Below are positions 8,640 to 17,390 of a stretch of 64,000 bases of DNA, piece after piece. Below the pieces are notes generated by a model. The model was not told the DNA's origin and searched no databases. It worked only from the letters and a program-made list of their open reading frames with translations. The position numbers and the translations under genes are program-made. Source of the DNA: Catonella morbi ATCC 51271 (GTDB lineage: Bacteria > Bacillota > Clostridia > Lachnospirales > Lachnospiraceae); assembly GCF_000160035.2 (NCBI RefSeq), contig NZ_KI535366.1, forward strand, positions 686,070-750,069. The letters run 5' to 3'. How positions within the stretch are numbered: position 1 is the stretch's first letter; each line of letters begins with the position of its first letter.

Positions 8640-8945
8640 TTAGTCAATGATATCGCCTGTTGCCTTAGCTACGCGGACTTTCTTATCGCCCTGCATAGTA
8701 AATCCAACTCTTGTTACCTTGCCCTTTGCAACATACATAACATTAGAGATATCTATAGCAGCTTCCTCATGAACGAGTCCGCCGTTAGGATTGCTCTGCG
8801 ATGCTTTCTTATGCTTTGTTACCATGTTAACACCTTCAACGATTACCTTACCTTCCTTTACGGAGATAACCTTTCCTTCGGTGCCTTTATATTTTCCTGT
8901 GATTACCTTAACGGTATCACCCTTTTTAATCTTACTGGTAGCCAC
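8640..8945 (-). CDS. rplX: 50S ribosomal protein L24
   Basis: 101 residues. KOW motif KIKKGDTVKVITGKYKGTEG at the N-terminus, then VEGVNMVTKHKKASQSNPNGG. An assembly initiator protein at the exit-tunnel side of the 50S. 12 bases after rplN. Confidence 0.97.
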   Translation of the reverse strand: MATSKIKKGDTVKVITGKYKGTEGKVISVKEGKVIVEGVNMVTKHKKASQSNPNGGLVHEEAAIDISNVMYVAKGKVTRVGFTMQGDKKVRVAKATGDIID

Positions 8946-8957
8946 TCTTACACCTCC

Positions 8958-9326
8958 TTATAAAACTTCCGGAGCAAGTGAAACAATCTTCATGAACTGT
9001 TTCTCACGAAGCTCTCTTGCTACCGGTCCAAATATACGAGTTCCGGTTGGTGTCTTGTCTTCCTTTATTATTACTGCTGCATTCTCATCGAACTTTATAT
9101 AAGAACCGTCTTTTCTACGGCAGCCCTTCTTAGTACGAACTACAACAGCCTTTACAACGTCACCTTTTTTAACAACTCCGCCTGGTGTTGCATCTTTAAC
9201 GCTGGCAACGATTATATCGCCTATAGCGGCATATCTTCTGGTTGAGCCACCCATAACACGAATGCAAAGAAGCTCTTTTGCACCGGTATTATCAGCAACT
9301 GCCAATCTGGTTTCCTGCTGTACCAT
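8958..9326 (-). CDS. rplN: 50S ribosomal protein L14
   Basis: 122 residues, the standard length, when started at ATG 9326. [20 protein letters not shown] is the family N-terminus. AAAGGAGT lies 9 bases before this ATG; an in-frame TTG further up is part of that site and was rejected. Forms intersubunit bridges with 16S rRNA. Confidence 0.97.
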   Translation of the reverse strand: MVQQETRLAVADNTGAKELLCIRVMGGSTRRYAAIGDIIVASVKDATPGGVVKKGDVVKAVVVRTKKGCRRKDGSYIKFDENAAVIIKEDKTPTGTRIFGPVARELREKQFMKIVSLAPEVL

Positions 9327-9363
9327 TACTAGCACTCCTTTCAAATATTAAAAGATGGGATAA

Positions 9364-9621
9364 TTATTTTGCTCTCTCAACTATTTCAACAAGTCTCCAT
9401 CTCTTTGTCTTTGACAGAGGTCTGGTCTCCATAACTTTAACTCTGTCACCTACATGGCACTCGTTGTTAGCGTCCTCAGCGTAAAGCTTACGAGTTCTCT
9501 TAACGATCTTACCATACAGTGGGTGCTTTACATTATCTATAACTGCAACAACGATAGTCTTGTCCATCTTATCGCTAACTACCTTGCCGGTACGCACTTT
9601 TCTAAGATTTCTCTCTTCCAC
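9364..9621 (-). CDS. rpsQ: 30S ribosomal protein S17
   Basis: 85 residues, OB fold. Conserved [21 protein letters not shown] and [20 protein letters not shown], ending with [20 protein letters not shown] primary 16S rRNA binder. 35 bases after rpmC. Confidence 0.97.
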   Translation of the reverse strand: MEERNLRKVRTGKVVSDKMDKTIVVAVIDNVKHPLYGKIVKRTRKLYAEDANNECHVGDRVKVMETRPLSKTKRWRLVEIVERAK

Positions 9622-9656
9622 GAGTATGTCTCCTTTCTTCGGATTGATTACCTAAG

Positions 9657-9857
9657 TTAGTTAGCCTGTCTTGTTAAAACAGTCTGAATTCTTGCGATAT
9701 TCTTTCTAACTTCTCTGATACGGCTTGTATTGTCAAGCTGGTTAGTTGCGTTCTGGAATCTTAAGTTGAAAAGTTCCTTCTTTGCAGCAACTAATTCTTC
9801 ATTAAGCTCAACCTGTGTCTTACCATTAAGGTCCTGAACATACTTTGTACTTTTCAT
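9657..9857 (-). CDS. rpmC: 50S ribosomal protein L29
   Basis: 66 residues, two-helix protein at the tunnel exit. [23 protein letters not shown] is the core; written in parts, LFNLRFQ and [12 protein letters not shown] are the typical motifs. Its start overlaps the rplP stop by one base (TAATG). Confidence 0.96.
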   Translation of the reverse strand: MKSTKYVQDLNGKTQVELNEELVAAKKELFNLRFQNATNQLDNTSRIREVRKNIARIQTVLTRQAN

Positions 9858-10285
9858 TATTCAGCACCTCCTTCTAAATCTGCTTTGGATACTACTTTAC
9901 ACTTAAGCGGAAGCTTGTGCATAGCGAGACGAAGTGCCTCTCTTGCGATTTCTTCATCAACTCCACCAATTTCAAACATAACTCTGCCAGGCTTAACAAC
10001 TGCTACCCAGTAGTCAAGGGAACCTTTACCGGAACCCATTCGGGTTTCAGCAGGCTGTATGGTAACCGGCTTATCCGGGAATATCTTAATCCATACCTTA
10101 CCGCCACGCTTAATGTAACGGGTCATAGCAATTCTGGCTGCTTCTATCTGATTTGACTTAACCCAAGATGGCTCAGTCGCAACGATACCGAACTCTCCGT
10201 TTGTTATAGTATTGCCTCTGTGAGCAGCGCCCTTCATAGAGCCACGGAACTGCTTACGATGCTTTACTCTTTTAGGCATTAACAT
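9857..10285 (-). CDS. rplP: 50S ribosomal protein L16
   Basis: 142 residues. [13 protein letters not shown] near the N-terminus and the signatures [29 protein letters not shown]. Essential for the peptidyl-transferase centre and A-site tRNA. The ATG at 10285 overlaps the rpsC stop (TAATG) and GGGAG lies 9 bases before it. Confidence 0.96.
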   Translation of the reverse strand: MLMPKRVKHRKQFRGSMKGAAHRGNTITNGEFGIVATEPSWVKSNQIEAARIAMTRYIKRGGKVWIKIFPDKPVTIQPAETRMGSGKGSLDYWVAVVKPGRVMFEIGGVDEEIAREALRLAMHKLPLKCKVVSKADLEGGAE

Positions 10286-10947
10286 TATTTATCGCTCCCT
10301 TCCTTTTTGTTGTTTCCCTTTGTAGGAAGAACTTCTCCAAGGTAGATCCAGCACTTAACACCAACTTTACCATAAGTTGTGTCAGCCTCTGCAAAACCAT
10401 ATTCGATGTCAGCACGAAGTGTCTGAAGAGGAATAGTTCCCTCGCTGTAGAACTCTGTACGAGCCATATCAGCACCGCCAAGACGACCGGATACGCTTGT
10501 CTTTATACCCTTAGCACCATTCTTCATAGTTCTGCCCATTGCAGACTTCATAGCACGTCTGAAGGAAATACGGGCTTCAAGATCCTTAGCTATCTTCTCT
10601 GCAACTAACTGTGCATTTAAGTCAGCCTTCTTAATCTCTTTAACCTTAAGGTCTACCTTCTGCTTGCTTAACTTCTGAACTTCTACCTTTAATCTGTCAA
10701 CATCAGCACCGCCCTTACCGATTACGATACCAGGCTGTGATGTACTTACAATAACGATAACTCTGTCAGATGTTCTCTCTATATCAATATTGCCTACTCC
10801 TGCATCATAGAGTTTCTTTTTAAGAAATTCTCTAATCTTATAGTCTTCTACAAGGAAGTCTGCGAAATCTTTACCGGCATACCATTTCGATGACCAGTCT
10901 TTGATTACACCAACTCTTATACCATGAGGATTAACTTTCTGTCCCAT
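10285..10947 (-). CDS. rpsC: 30S ribosomal protein S3
   Basis: 220 residues. [21 protein letters not shown] at the N-terminus in shortened form [13 protein letters not shown], the KH domain with [13 protein letters not shown], and the C-terminal [20 protein letters not shown]. Part of the mRNA entry pore. 23 bases after rplV and one-base overlap with rplP. Confidence 0.97.
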   Translation of the reverse strand: MGQKVNPHGIRVGVIKDWSSKWYAGKDFADFLVEDYKIREFLKKKLYDAGVGNIDIERTSDRVIVIVSTSQPGIVIGKGGADVDRLKVEVQKLSKQKVDLKVKEIKKADLNAQLVAEKIAKDLEARISFRRAMKSAMGRTMKNGAKGIKTSVSGRLGGADMARTEFYSEGTIPLQTLRADIEYGFAEADTTYGKVGVKCWIYLGEVLPTKGNNKKEGSDK

Positions 10948-10970
10948 TTGGCCTTAACTCTCCTTTCGTA

Positions 10971-11357
10971 TTACTTCTCGTTAAGAATTACAGTTATATG
11001 ACTCATTCTCTTGAAGATGCGGTATGCGCTTCCTCTTGCCCTTGGCTGTACTCTCTTCATGATTGGGCCATCTCCTGCGAAACACTCCTCAACGAAAAGG
11101 TTGTCGCGGTTAAGACCTTTAACCTCTGCATTTGCTATAGCAGATTTAAGTAACTTTTCTATTACTGTTGAAGCATATCTTGGATTGTATGCTAATATAC
11201 CGAGTGCTGTATTTACATCCTTGCCTCTGATCGCATCAAGAACGAAACAAGCTTTCTGAGTTGAAACTCTTGCATAAGATAACTTTGCGTGTGGTCTCAT
11301 TTCTCTGTTGTTCTCATTTCTCTCTCTTTTGATCTGGGATCTATGTCCTTTTGCCAT
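10971..11357 (-). CDS. rplV: 50S ribosomal protein L22
   Basis: 128 residues. AKLSYARVSTQKACFVLDAI and the C-terminal hairpin and signature GPIMKRVQPRARGSAYRI that lines the exit tunnel. AGGAGG before the start. 36 bases after rpsS. Confidence 0.97.
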   Translation of the reverse strand: MAKGHRSQIKRERNENNREMRPHAKLSYARVSTQKACFVLDAIRGKDVNTALGILAYNPRYASTVIEKLLKSAIANAEVKGLNRDNLFVEECFAGDGPIMKRVQPRARGSAYRIFKRMSHITVILNEK

Positions 11358-11393
11358 GGATGTACCTCCTTTCAGTTTTGTGGAAATATTCTA

Positions 11394-11666
11394 TTACATT
11401 CTCTTTTCGTCTTTACCATGTCCTCTGTAAGACCTTGTTGGTACAAATTCTCCAAGCTTGTGTCCTACCATATCTTCTGTAACATATACAGGCACATGCT
11501 TTCTTCCGTCGTGAACAGCTATTGTATGTCCAACGAATGAAGGGAAAATTGTTGAACGACGTGACCAAGTCTTAACTACGCTCTTATCACCGGCAGCGTT
11601 AAGAGCATCTATTTTCTTTAATAAATGTCCATCAGCAAATGGTCCCTTTTTAAGTGATCTTGCCAT
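11394..11666 (-). CDS. rpsS: 30S ribosomal protein S19
   Basis: 90 residues. [18 protein letters not shown] and the signature [20 protein letters not shown] with [12 protein letters not shown]. Head of the 30S subunit near the A-site finger. 22 bases after rplB. Confidence 0.97.
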   Translation of the reverse strand: MARSLKKGPFADGHLLKKIDALNAAGDKSVVKTWSRRSTIFPSFVGHTIAVHDGRKHVPVYVTEDMVGHKLGEFVPTRSYRGHGKDEKRM

Positions 11667-11688
11667 GATTAAACCTCCTTATAATCTA

Positions 11689-12531
11689 TTATTTAAGTCC
11701 CTTACCATCGCGTCTTCTTACGATTAACTTATTGGACCTCTTATTGCTCTTTCTTGTCTTAAGACCAAGAGCAGGTTTACCCCAAGGTGTAACAGGGCCC
11801 GGACGACCAATTCCTGTTTTACCTTCACCACCACCGTGTGGATGGTCATTAGGGTTCATGACAGAACCACGAACTGTAGGTCTGAAACCTTTATTACGTG
11901 TACGTCCTGCTTTACCAACATTTACAAGTTCATGTTCAATATTTCCAACCTGACCGATAGTTGCACGGCACTCTACAGGTACCATTCTCATTTCACCGGA
12001 TGGCATTCTGAGTGTAGCATACTTGCCTTCCTTAGCCATAAGCTGAGCCGCATTACCTGCTGCACGAACTAACTGTCCACCCTTACCGGGATATAACTCT
12101 ATATTGTGAATATTTGAACCTACCGGAATAGCTGAAAGAGGAAGACAGTTACCAACCTTTACTTCAGCACCTGAGCCGTTCATAAGTGTTGTTCCCACAG
12201 TTAAGCCTACAGGAGCAAGGATATAAGCCTTCTCACCGTCTGCATAATGTAAAAGTGCTATGTTGGCTGTACGGTTTGGATCGTACTCAATAGCAACAAC
12301 CTTTGCAGGAATTCCGTCTTTTCTTCTCTTGAAATCAATAATTCTATAAAGTCTGCGAGAACCGCCACCTCTATGTCTTACTGTTATCTTACCCTGATTG
12401 TTACGGCCTGAATTCTTCTTAAGTGATACACACAAAGACTTTTCCGGAGTTGACTTTGTAATCTCTGCGTAGTCTAAACCGGTCATATTACGTCTGGAAG
12501 GTGTATATGGGCCGAATTTCTTAATTCCCAT
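11689..12531 (-). CDS. rplB: 50S ribosomal protein L2
   Basis: 280 residues from ATG 12531, the usual N-terminus [25 protein letters not shown] lies before it; an in-frame upstream TTG includes that site and was rejected. Conserved core [18 protein letters not shown] and the catalytic-centre signature [14 protein letters not shown] with the key His. One of the most conserved 50S proteins. Confidence 0.97.
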   Translation of the reverse strand: MGIKKFGPYTPSRRNMTGLDYAEITKSTPEKSLCVSLKKNSGRNNQGKITVRHRGGGSRRLYRIIDFKRRKDGIPAKVVAIEYDPNRTANIALLHYADGEKAYILAPVGLTVGTTLMNGSGAEVKVGNCLPLSAIPVGSNIHNIELYPGKGGQLVRAAGNAAQLMAKEGKYATLRMPSGEMRMVPVECRATIGQVGNIEHELVNVGKAGRTRNKGFRPTVRGSVMNPNDHPHGGGEGKTGIGRPGPVTPWGKPALGLKTRKSNKRSNKLIVRRRDGKGLK

Positions 12532-12606
12532 TATAAAACTCCTTTCAATTCTCAAGGCTTTAGCCTTAAGTCGCTGTTATCGGCTGCGCGCCATACTGTT
12601 TGTTAA
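12532..12606 (-). other. rplW-rplB spacer with small hairpin
   Basis: 75 bases, the second longest spacer inside the operon. On the minus strand AAGGC TAAA GCCTT forms a small perfect hairpin just upstream of the rplB ribosome binding site. It has no T-tract, so it is unlikely to be a terminator. Confidence 0.4.
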
Positions 12607-12906
12607 TTATAATCCCTGGAAGATTTCGATATCCTTGCTATCCTCTGAAAGCTTTACATAAGCCTTCTTTGTTTTAGCTGTTCTTCCGTAAGTTACTCCG
12701 CGTCTCTTAACTTTTCCGTCTGCAGTTACTGTGTTTACCTTAACAACCTTTGTTCCGGCGAACATTTTTTCTACAGCTTCTTTAATCTGAGTCTTGGTAG
12801 CCTCAGGATTTACAGAGAATACATACTTCTTCTCTGCCATACCGTTCATACTCTTCTCAGTGATGATAGGCTTCAAAATAACGTCATAATATTTAATATC
12901 TGCCAT
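12607..12906 (-). CDS. rplW: 50S ribosomal protein L23
   Basis: 99 residues. KYYDVILKPIITEKSMN at the N-terminus and a KRRGVTYGRTAKTKKAYVKL-type C-terminal half. At the tunnel exit, docking site for SRP and trigger factor. Its start overlaps the rplD stop by one base. Confidence 0.97.
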   Translation of the reverse strand: MADIKYYDVILKPIITEKSMNGMAEKKYVFSVNPEATKTQIKEAVEKMFAGTKVVKVNTVTADGKVKRRGVTYGRTAKTKKAYVKLSEDSKDIEIFQGL

Positions 12907-13526
12907 TATGCGTATACCTCCTCAATCTTTGAAACAGCATCCTTAGTCATAACAAGGCTGTCATGATTTAAGATATCGTATACATTGATGCTATTGGTCA
13001 AAGTTGTTTCAACTGACTCAAGGTTTCTTGCTGAAAGAATTACATTCTCTTCCTTCTCTCCAAGAACGATAAGAGCCTTATTAGCCTTAATGTCCTCTAA
13101 AACCTTCTTAGCAGCCTTTGTCTTAATCTCACCAAGCTTGAACTCATCAAGCACGATAAGCTTGTTCTCGTTTAACTTTGTTGTGAGTGCAGAGCAGATA
13201 GCTGCCTGCTTCTCTTTTCTGTTCATCTTAAATGAATAATCTCTTGGCTGTGGTGCGAAAACAACACCGCCGCCTCTCCACTGTGGGCTTCTGATAGAAC
13301 CCTGTCTGGCATGACCGGTTCCTTTCTGTCTCCAAGGCTTTCTTCCGCCTCCGCGAACTGCCGCACGTGTCTTTGCACTCTGTGTACCCTGACGGTTGTT
13401 AGCAAGCTGTAAAACAACTGCTCTATGCATCAGATGCTCTTTAACTTCTACTGCAAAGATTGCATCATTAAGTTCTAATGAGCCAACTTCTTTGCCTTCC
13501 ATATTTAATACTGATATGTTTGCCAT
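12906..13526 (-). CDS. rplD: 50S ribosomal protein L4
   Basis: 206 residues. Long internal loop RQGTQSAKTRAAVRGGGRKPW and WRQKGTGHARQGSIRSPQWRGG-type core (shortened), which reaches the tunnel. In gamma-proteobacteria L4 represses its own operon through the S10 leader; whether that happens here is unknown, but a structured leader is present. Confidence 0.97.
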   Translation of the reverse strand: MANISVLNMEGKEVGSLELNDAIFAVEVKEHLMHRAVVLQLANNRQGTQSAKTRAAVRGGGRKPWRQKGTGHARQGSIRSPQWRGGGVVFAPQPRDYSFKMNRKEKQAAICSALTTKLNENKLIVLDEFKLGEIKTKAAKKVLEDIKANKALIVLGEKEENVILSARNLESVETTLTNSINVYDILNHDSLVMTKDAVSKIEEVYA

Positions 13527-13555
13527 TTATCTTTCCTCCTTCCCGTCAGGTTCTG

Positions 13556-14191
13556 TTATTTATTTGTCCTTGTTGTGCTCTTGAGCATTACAAGTGCCTT
13601 CTTAGCACCGGGAACCGCTCCCTTAACAAGGATTAAATTCTTCTCTGCATCAACTCTTACAACTTCAAGATTCTGGACTGTAACCTTTACATGTCCCATA
13701 TGTCCGGCCATCTTCTTGCCCTTGAACACCTTACTGGGATCTGAGCAGGCACCGTTTGAACCGGCATGTCTGTGATACTTGGAACCGTGTGCCATAGGTC
13801 CTCTGTGAAGACCGTGTCTGTGAATAGCACCCTGGAAACCTTTACCCTTAGATGTAGCAGTTGCATCAACCTTATCTCCGGCTGCAAATACATCTGACTT
13901 AATCTCATCTCCGGCTTTGTAGTTTTCAGCATCTTCAAGCTTAAACTCTCTTAAGAATCTCTTTACAGGAACACCTGCCTTAGCAAAATGTCCTTTCTTT
14001 GGCTTATTAACAAGGTTCTCGCGGATATCGCCAAAACCTACCTGAACTGCGCTATAGCCATCGTTCTCTACTGTCTTAACCTGAGTTACAACAGCAGGAT
14101 CAGCCTTTAATACAGTTACAGGAATTAATGAACCGTCTTCAGCAAAAATCTGTGTCATACCGATTTTTGTAGCAAGTATTGCTTTCTTCAT
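13556..14191 (-). CDS. rplC: 50S ribosomal protein L3
   Basis: 211 residues. [20 protein letters not shown], then the signature [19 protein letters not shown] and [13 protein letters not shown]. Early 50S assembly protein near the peptidyl-transferase centre. 117 bases downstream of rpsJ. Confidence 0.97.
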   Translation of the reverse strand: MKKAILATKIGMTQIFAEDGSLIPVTVLKADPAVVTQVKTVENDGYSAVQVGFGDIRENLVNKPKKGHFAKAGVPVKRFLREFKLEDAENYKAGDEIKSDVFAAGDKVDATATSKGKGFQGAIHRHGLHRGPMAHGSKYHRHAGSNGACSDPSKVFKGKKMAGHMGHVKVTVQNLEVVRVDAEKNLILVKGAVPGAKKALVMLKSTTRTNK

Positions 14192-14308
14192 TTCTTTACC
14201 TCCTGTTAATCTACAGCGGACCGGAACCAGCCGGTCATCCTAGATGGCTTAAATAGGAGTTTTCTCTCTATCCATAACCCTAAGGATCTTGCTAAATTAG
14301 TTTAATTC
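14192..14308 (-). other. rpsJ-rplC spacer
   Basis: 117 bases between rpsJ and rplC. Contains a perfect 6 bp hairpin on the minus strand, GACCGG CTGGTT CCGGTC, without a T-tract, and the rplC ribosome binding site. No gene seen. Confidence 0.4.
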
Positions 14309-14626
14309 CTACTTATTTTTCATGTTGATCTTGATTTCAACACCTGCAGGAACATCAAGTCTTGATAATGCGTCAACCAATTTCTGGTTAGGTTCGAAAA
14401 CATCAATGAGCCTTTTGTGGGTTCTCTGCTCAAACTGCTCTCTGGAGTCCTTATACTTGTGCACCGCACGAAGTATTGTAACTATCTCTTTCTTTGTTGG
14501 AAGAGGTACAGGACCACTAACCTTTGCTCCAGCCTTCTTTACAGTATCAACGATCTTTGATGCCGAACTGTCGATAAGCTGATGATCATACGCTTTTAAT
14601 GTAATTCTCATTACTTGACTTGCCAT
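14309..14626 (-). CDS. rpsJ: 30S ribosomal protein S10 (NusE)
   Basis: 105 residues. [20 protein letters not shown] and the signature [37 protein letters not shown]. Works in the ribosome and in antitermination. First gene of the super-operon. I kept ATG 14626 because AGGAGG is 11 bases before it; the internal Met at residue 6 has no site of its own. Confidence 0.96.
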   Translation of the reverse strand: MASQVMRITLKAYDHQLIDSSASKIVDTVKKAGAKVSGPVPLPTKKEIVTILRAVHKYKDSREQFEQRTHKRLIDVFEPNQKLVDALSRLDVPAGVEIKINMKNK

Positions 14627-14640
14627 AAAAAAAGTCGCCT

Positions 14641-14907
14641 CCTTTTCGCACTTTCGTGAATTCTCACGTATTTAGTACGACAAGCGGTGACTGTACACAC
14701 ACCCGGGTGTTTCGTAATAATAAACGCAAATATTTTTACTCACACCACGCCCTACTTTGTAGAACATATTAGTTGTTTTCTGTACAGTGACTTGTCGCCA
14801 GGTTTACAGACCTTTCGGTCTCTTGACATTCGCTCCACGAAAAACCCAAAAACCTGAATTCACAGTTTTCTCGGCAACCTCCGCTTCTTAGCTATCATGC
14901 CACAACG
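14641..14907 (-). promoter_or_regulatory. Long structured 5' leader of the S10 operon
   Basis: About 270 bases between promoter and rpsJ with no gene. On the transcript strand 14791-14797 can pair with 14678-14684 (7 bp) and 14781-14788 with 14690-14697 (8 bp), closing an ~83 base domain. Inside it is a perfect 12 bp palindrome at 14699-14710. Upstream is a GNRA-capped hairpin, AGACC GAAA GGTCT (14808-14821). The layout suggests a ribosomal-protein leader that senses a product of the operon. Confidence 0.55.
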
Positions 14908-14912
14908 TTGTT

Positions 14913-14941
14913 ATTATACGCTATTTATTATCTTTTTTCAA
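14913..14941 (-). promoter_or_regulatory. Promoter of the S10-spc super-operon
   Basis: Minus-strand TTGAAA (14936-14941), 17 bp spacer, TATAAT (14913-14918). Near-consensus sigma-A promoter. Start of transcription expected near 14907, giving the long leader. Confidence 0.8.
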
Positions 14942-14965
14942 GCATTATTTATATAAAAAATCATT

Positions 14966-15802
14966 TTAGTTATTCTGCACAAGACCGGCCATAATTTTCT
15001 CAAATATCTTATCATATATTATAGAACTGTAATGTATGCCGTCTGTAGTTTCACTTTTATACTCATCCGTTTCAGTCAATAGCCCATAAGCATCTACATA
15101 ATTTATTTTGCTTAATGTAAGTATTTTTTTCATAGCATTATTAAATTTAACTATATCAACGCTATTTATCTTATATCTTGCTTTATTTACATAAGGAAGT
15201 ACAGAAACATAATAAACCTCGGCCTTACTCAGCTCTTTAAGTTTTATCAGCTTATCACATAATGATTTTGCGTAAGACTCTTCCAAACTGTTCACTCCAA
15301 GAAAAACCACTATATCGGTTATTTCTTTTCCGCTAATTTCGTCTAACAGTGATATATCTTTTGCTTTACTCAATGAATTCTTTGCATAATTCGAATTTAA
15401 TTTTCCAAAGCTTACTTTCAGATTTTCATCTATAAACTCAGTAGTTACACCACTTTCTGCCAGCCAGTAAATAGTGTTTTTGTATTTACTCTTATAATAC
15501 TCATCATTTTGGCTCATAAGATAGACATTACTGTCTCCGATAAAAAGAATTTTTCTTACGACAGACTTTTCATCCCTTGTAACCTCAGTTTGTTCACCTT
15601 CACCCTTTAATATACTGCTGCCTGTTTTTTTAGAAATCTCGGTTTTAGACGGTTCCGACTTTATGGACTCTACGTAAAACTCCGGCCTTTTCCTAAATAA
15701 TCCTTTTTCATATATATTTTCATATAAGAATATCCCGAATACATTCAGTATTGTAAATATTAAAATGAGCTTAAAAAGTTTGTATCTTTTATTATCATCC
15801 AT
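14966..15802 (-). CDS. Membrane-anchored SGNH/GDSL-like protein (paralogue 2)
   Basis: 278 residues. One N-terminal membrane helix (LFKLILIFTILNVFGIFLY), a linker, then an SGNH hydrolase-like domain: block I IGDSNVYLM with the Ser, a FLGVNSL block and the C-terminal TDGIHYSSIIYDK with Asp and His of the triad. Such domains often remove or transfer acetyl groups on cell-surface polymers. ATG 15802 was chosen because AGGAGG lies 9 bases before it; an ATG at 15826 has none. It follows a close paralogue by 34 bases and is probably co-transcribed with lepB. Confidence 0.75.
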   Translation of the reverse strand: MDDNKRYKLFKLILIFTILNVFGIFLYENIYEKGLFRKRPEFYVESIKSEPSKTEISKKTGSSILKGEGEQTEVTRDEKSVVRKILFIGDSNVYLMSQNDEYYKSKYKNTIYWLAESGVTTEFIDENLKVSFGKLNSNYAKNSLSKAKDISLLDEISGKEITDIVVFLGVNSLEESYAKSLCDKLIKLKELSKAEVYYVSVLPYVNKARYKINSVDIVKFNNAMKKILTLSKINYVDAYGLLTETDEYKSETTDGIHYSSIIYDKIFEKIMAGLVQNN

Positions 15803-15836
15803 AGATACGTACCTCCTTAAGCTCATTTACAGAATT

Positions 15837-16616
15837 TTATTTTTTAGCTTTCTTGTCCTGTTTTGCTTTAGCTTTTTTCTCTGTCTTTTCTTCCTCGGGA
15901 AGTTTCTCCGCTTCCTTTTCTTCTTCTATAACAGATAAAATTTCTTCGAACACAACATTGTAAACATCTTTAGAATAATGAATCCCATCCCAGGTATAAT
16001 TCTGATAGTTCTTTACCGACTTTGCAATACTATAGGCATCTATATATATTATATCGGTATCTTCAAAACCTTCCTTAGTCAGCCTGTTATGATATGTCAG
16101 CACCGCAGTTCTGTTTTTATATTTTCCCTTGTCCACATAAGGGAGGATATTTACATAATATACTCTGCAGCCGCTTTTCTTTGCAAGTTTTTTAAGAGTG
16201 CTCACAATTAATTTAGCCGCTTCTTCACCGGGCCAGTTCGCACCCAACATAACAACAATGTCTTCAATCTTCTTTTTCTTAATTTCCTTTAATAAGTCAA
16301 ATTTTTTAGAATCAGTAAGGGTATTAACCACAGCCCTCGGCATCACCTGACCCAGATTAACCTTGAAGTCCGGACATAAAAGGTTGATACTAACACCGCC
16401 TTCAGTAAGCCAATATACTTTATCCGCCTCATCCACACCGGTACCGCGTTTTTTGCCAAGTGACATCCCGTACGGAATGCTGTCACCAATAATCAATGTA
16501 GTTTTAGGTTCCGATTTTATTTCCGCCTTTACGCAAAAAATCTGTCCACCTAAGATTAAAGCTATCAATATTCCAAACAAGAAGAAAATAAGCTTTTTAT
16601 CAGAGTCCCCTCTCAT
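15837..16616 (-). CDS. Membrane-anchored SGNH/GDSL-like protein (paralogue 1)
   Basis: 259 residues. Single membrane helix (LIFFLFGILIALILGG), then block I IIGDSIPYGMSLG, block III VVMLGANWPGEE (with the Asn), and WDGIHYSKDVYN with Asp/His. The tail is a Lys/Glu-rich segment of ~35 residues that is probably disordered. It shares the order and spacing of motifs with the next gene, including VYYVN/SILPYV-type strand, so the pair arose by duplication. GGAGG lies 5 bases before ATG 16616; an ATG at 16628 is possible. 14 bases after lepB. Confidence 0.75.
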   Translation of the reverse strand: MRGDSDKKLIFFLFGILIALILGGQIFCVKAEIKSEPKTTLIIGDSIPYGMSLGKKRGTGVDEADKVYWLTEGGVSINLLCPDFKVNLGQVMPRAVVNTLTDSKKFDLLKEIKKKKIEDIVVMLGANWPGEEAAKLIVSTLKKLAKKSGCRVYYVNILPYVDKGKYKNRTAVLTYHNRLTKEGFEDTDIIYIDAYSIAKSVKNYQNYTWDGIHYSKDVYNVVFEEILSVIEEEKEAEKLPEEEKTEKKAKAKQDKKAKK

Positions 16617-16630
16617 AGCATCCTCCATAG

Positions 16631-17221
16631 TTAGTTATTTTCTGAATATTCTGCTGAATGCAAAACAGTTATATTAGGATAATACTTAAGCCAGGCCTTG
16701 CCTACAATTTTTTCTTTCTTTACATATGTATTATCCCAAAATCTTGCATCTTTACTTTCGTCCCTATTATCACCAAGCATAAAGTAGCAGCCTTCAGGCA
16801 CGTTATAAGGACCATAGTTACCGTTTGGCGGATCATTGATATATGGCTCATCTAAAGGTTTTTCACTATCATTAATATACACAAGTCCGTTTTTTATCTC
16901 TACCTTCTCCCCCGGAAGTCCTATTATTCGTTTTAGATAATTATCCTTTTCATCATCCGGGAAAGCAAACATAACTATATCTCCCCTTTTGGGTTCTTCA
17001 AATAAATAGGCAAGCCTGTTTACTATGAGCCTGTCATTCGGCTGAACTACCGGAATCATAGATCCTGTAGGCACTTCAGCATTCGCATACACAAATTTAT
17101 TCATTAAAAATGCTAAGACAAAAGCCAGTATTATAAGGAAAACATAATCTCTTACTTCCTTAATAACAGACTTTTTATCCCATTTCTTTTTTTCTTTATT
17201 ATTTTCTGTCTTATTTTCCAT
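16631..17221 (-). CDS. lepB: Signal peptidase I
   Basis: 196 residues. Lys-rich cytoplasmic N-terminus, one membrane helix (VFLIILAFVLAFLMNKFVYA), catalytic Ser in PTGSMIP and catalytic Lys in YLKRIIGLPGE, then GDNRDESKDAR (box E). Cleaves signal peptides on the outer face of the membrane. The first 30 bases upstream of the start duplicate the 3' end of the methyltransferase gene at 17390, and a lepB fragment lies between them; see the pseudogene entry. Confidence 0.93.
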   Translation of the reverse strand: MENKTENNKEKKKWDKKSVIKEVRDYVFLIILAFVLAFLMNKFVYANAEVPTGSMIPVVQPNDRLIVNRLAYLFEEPKRGDIVMFAFPDDEKDNYLKRIIGLPGEKVEIKNGLVYINDSEKPLDEPYINDPPNGNYGPYNVPEGCYFMLGDNRDESKDARFWDNTYVKKEKIVGKAWLKYYPNITVLHSAEYSENN

Positions 17222-17248
17222 TATTTTCCAATCCACCTTCCTGATGCC
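17219..17248 (-). repeat. Duplicated 3' end of the methyltransferase gene
   Basis: About 28 bases here (GCATCAGGAAGGTGGATTGG and following GAAAATAATG) repeat the end of the methyltransferase gene at 17388-17417. In both places the sequence encodes A-S-G-R-W-I-G-K-stop. This marks a past tandem duplication of the gene end plus lepB. Confidence 0.75.
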
Positions 17249-17307
17249 GCAAGTCTCTATTATAGTTATCGGTTATTATTTTATTTTCCTAATACTCTGC
17301 AGAACAT

Positions 17308-17390
17308 AATTATGTATATGAGTCCGGCTCTTATCTCAAGCTTCTCACCCGGCAAACCTATAATACGCTTCAGATAATTCTTTTTTTCAT
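17308..17390 (-). pseudogene. lepB: lepB relic
   Basis: Minus-strand translation gives NEKKNYLKRIIGLPGEKLEI then RAGLIYI, matching the catalytic-Lys region of the intact lepB (DEKDNYLKRIIGLPGEKVEI, KNGLVYI). Everything before and after is missing, including the Ser box. It directly follows the methyltransferase stop. Remnant of a second lepB copy after duplication and deletion. 17249-17307 holds no other recognisable sequence. Confidence 0.75.
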
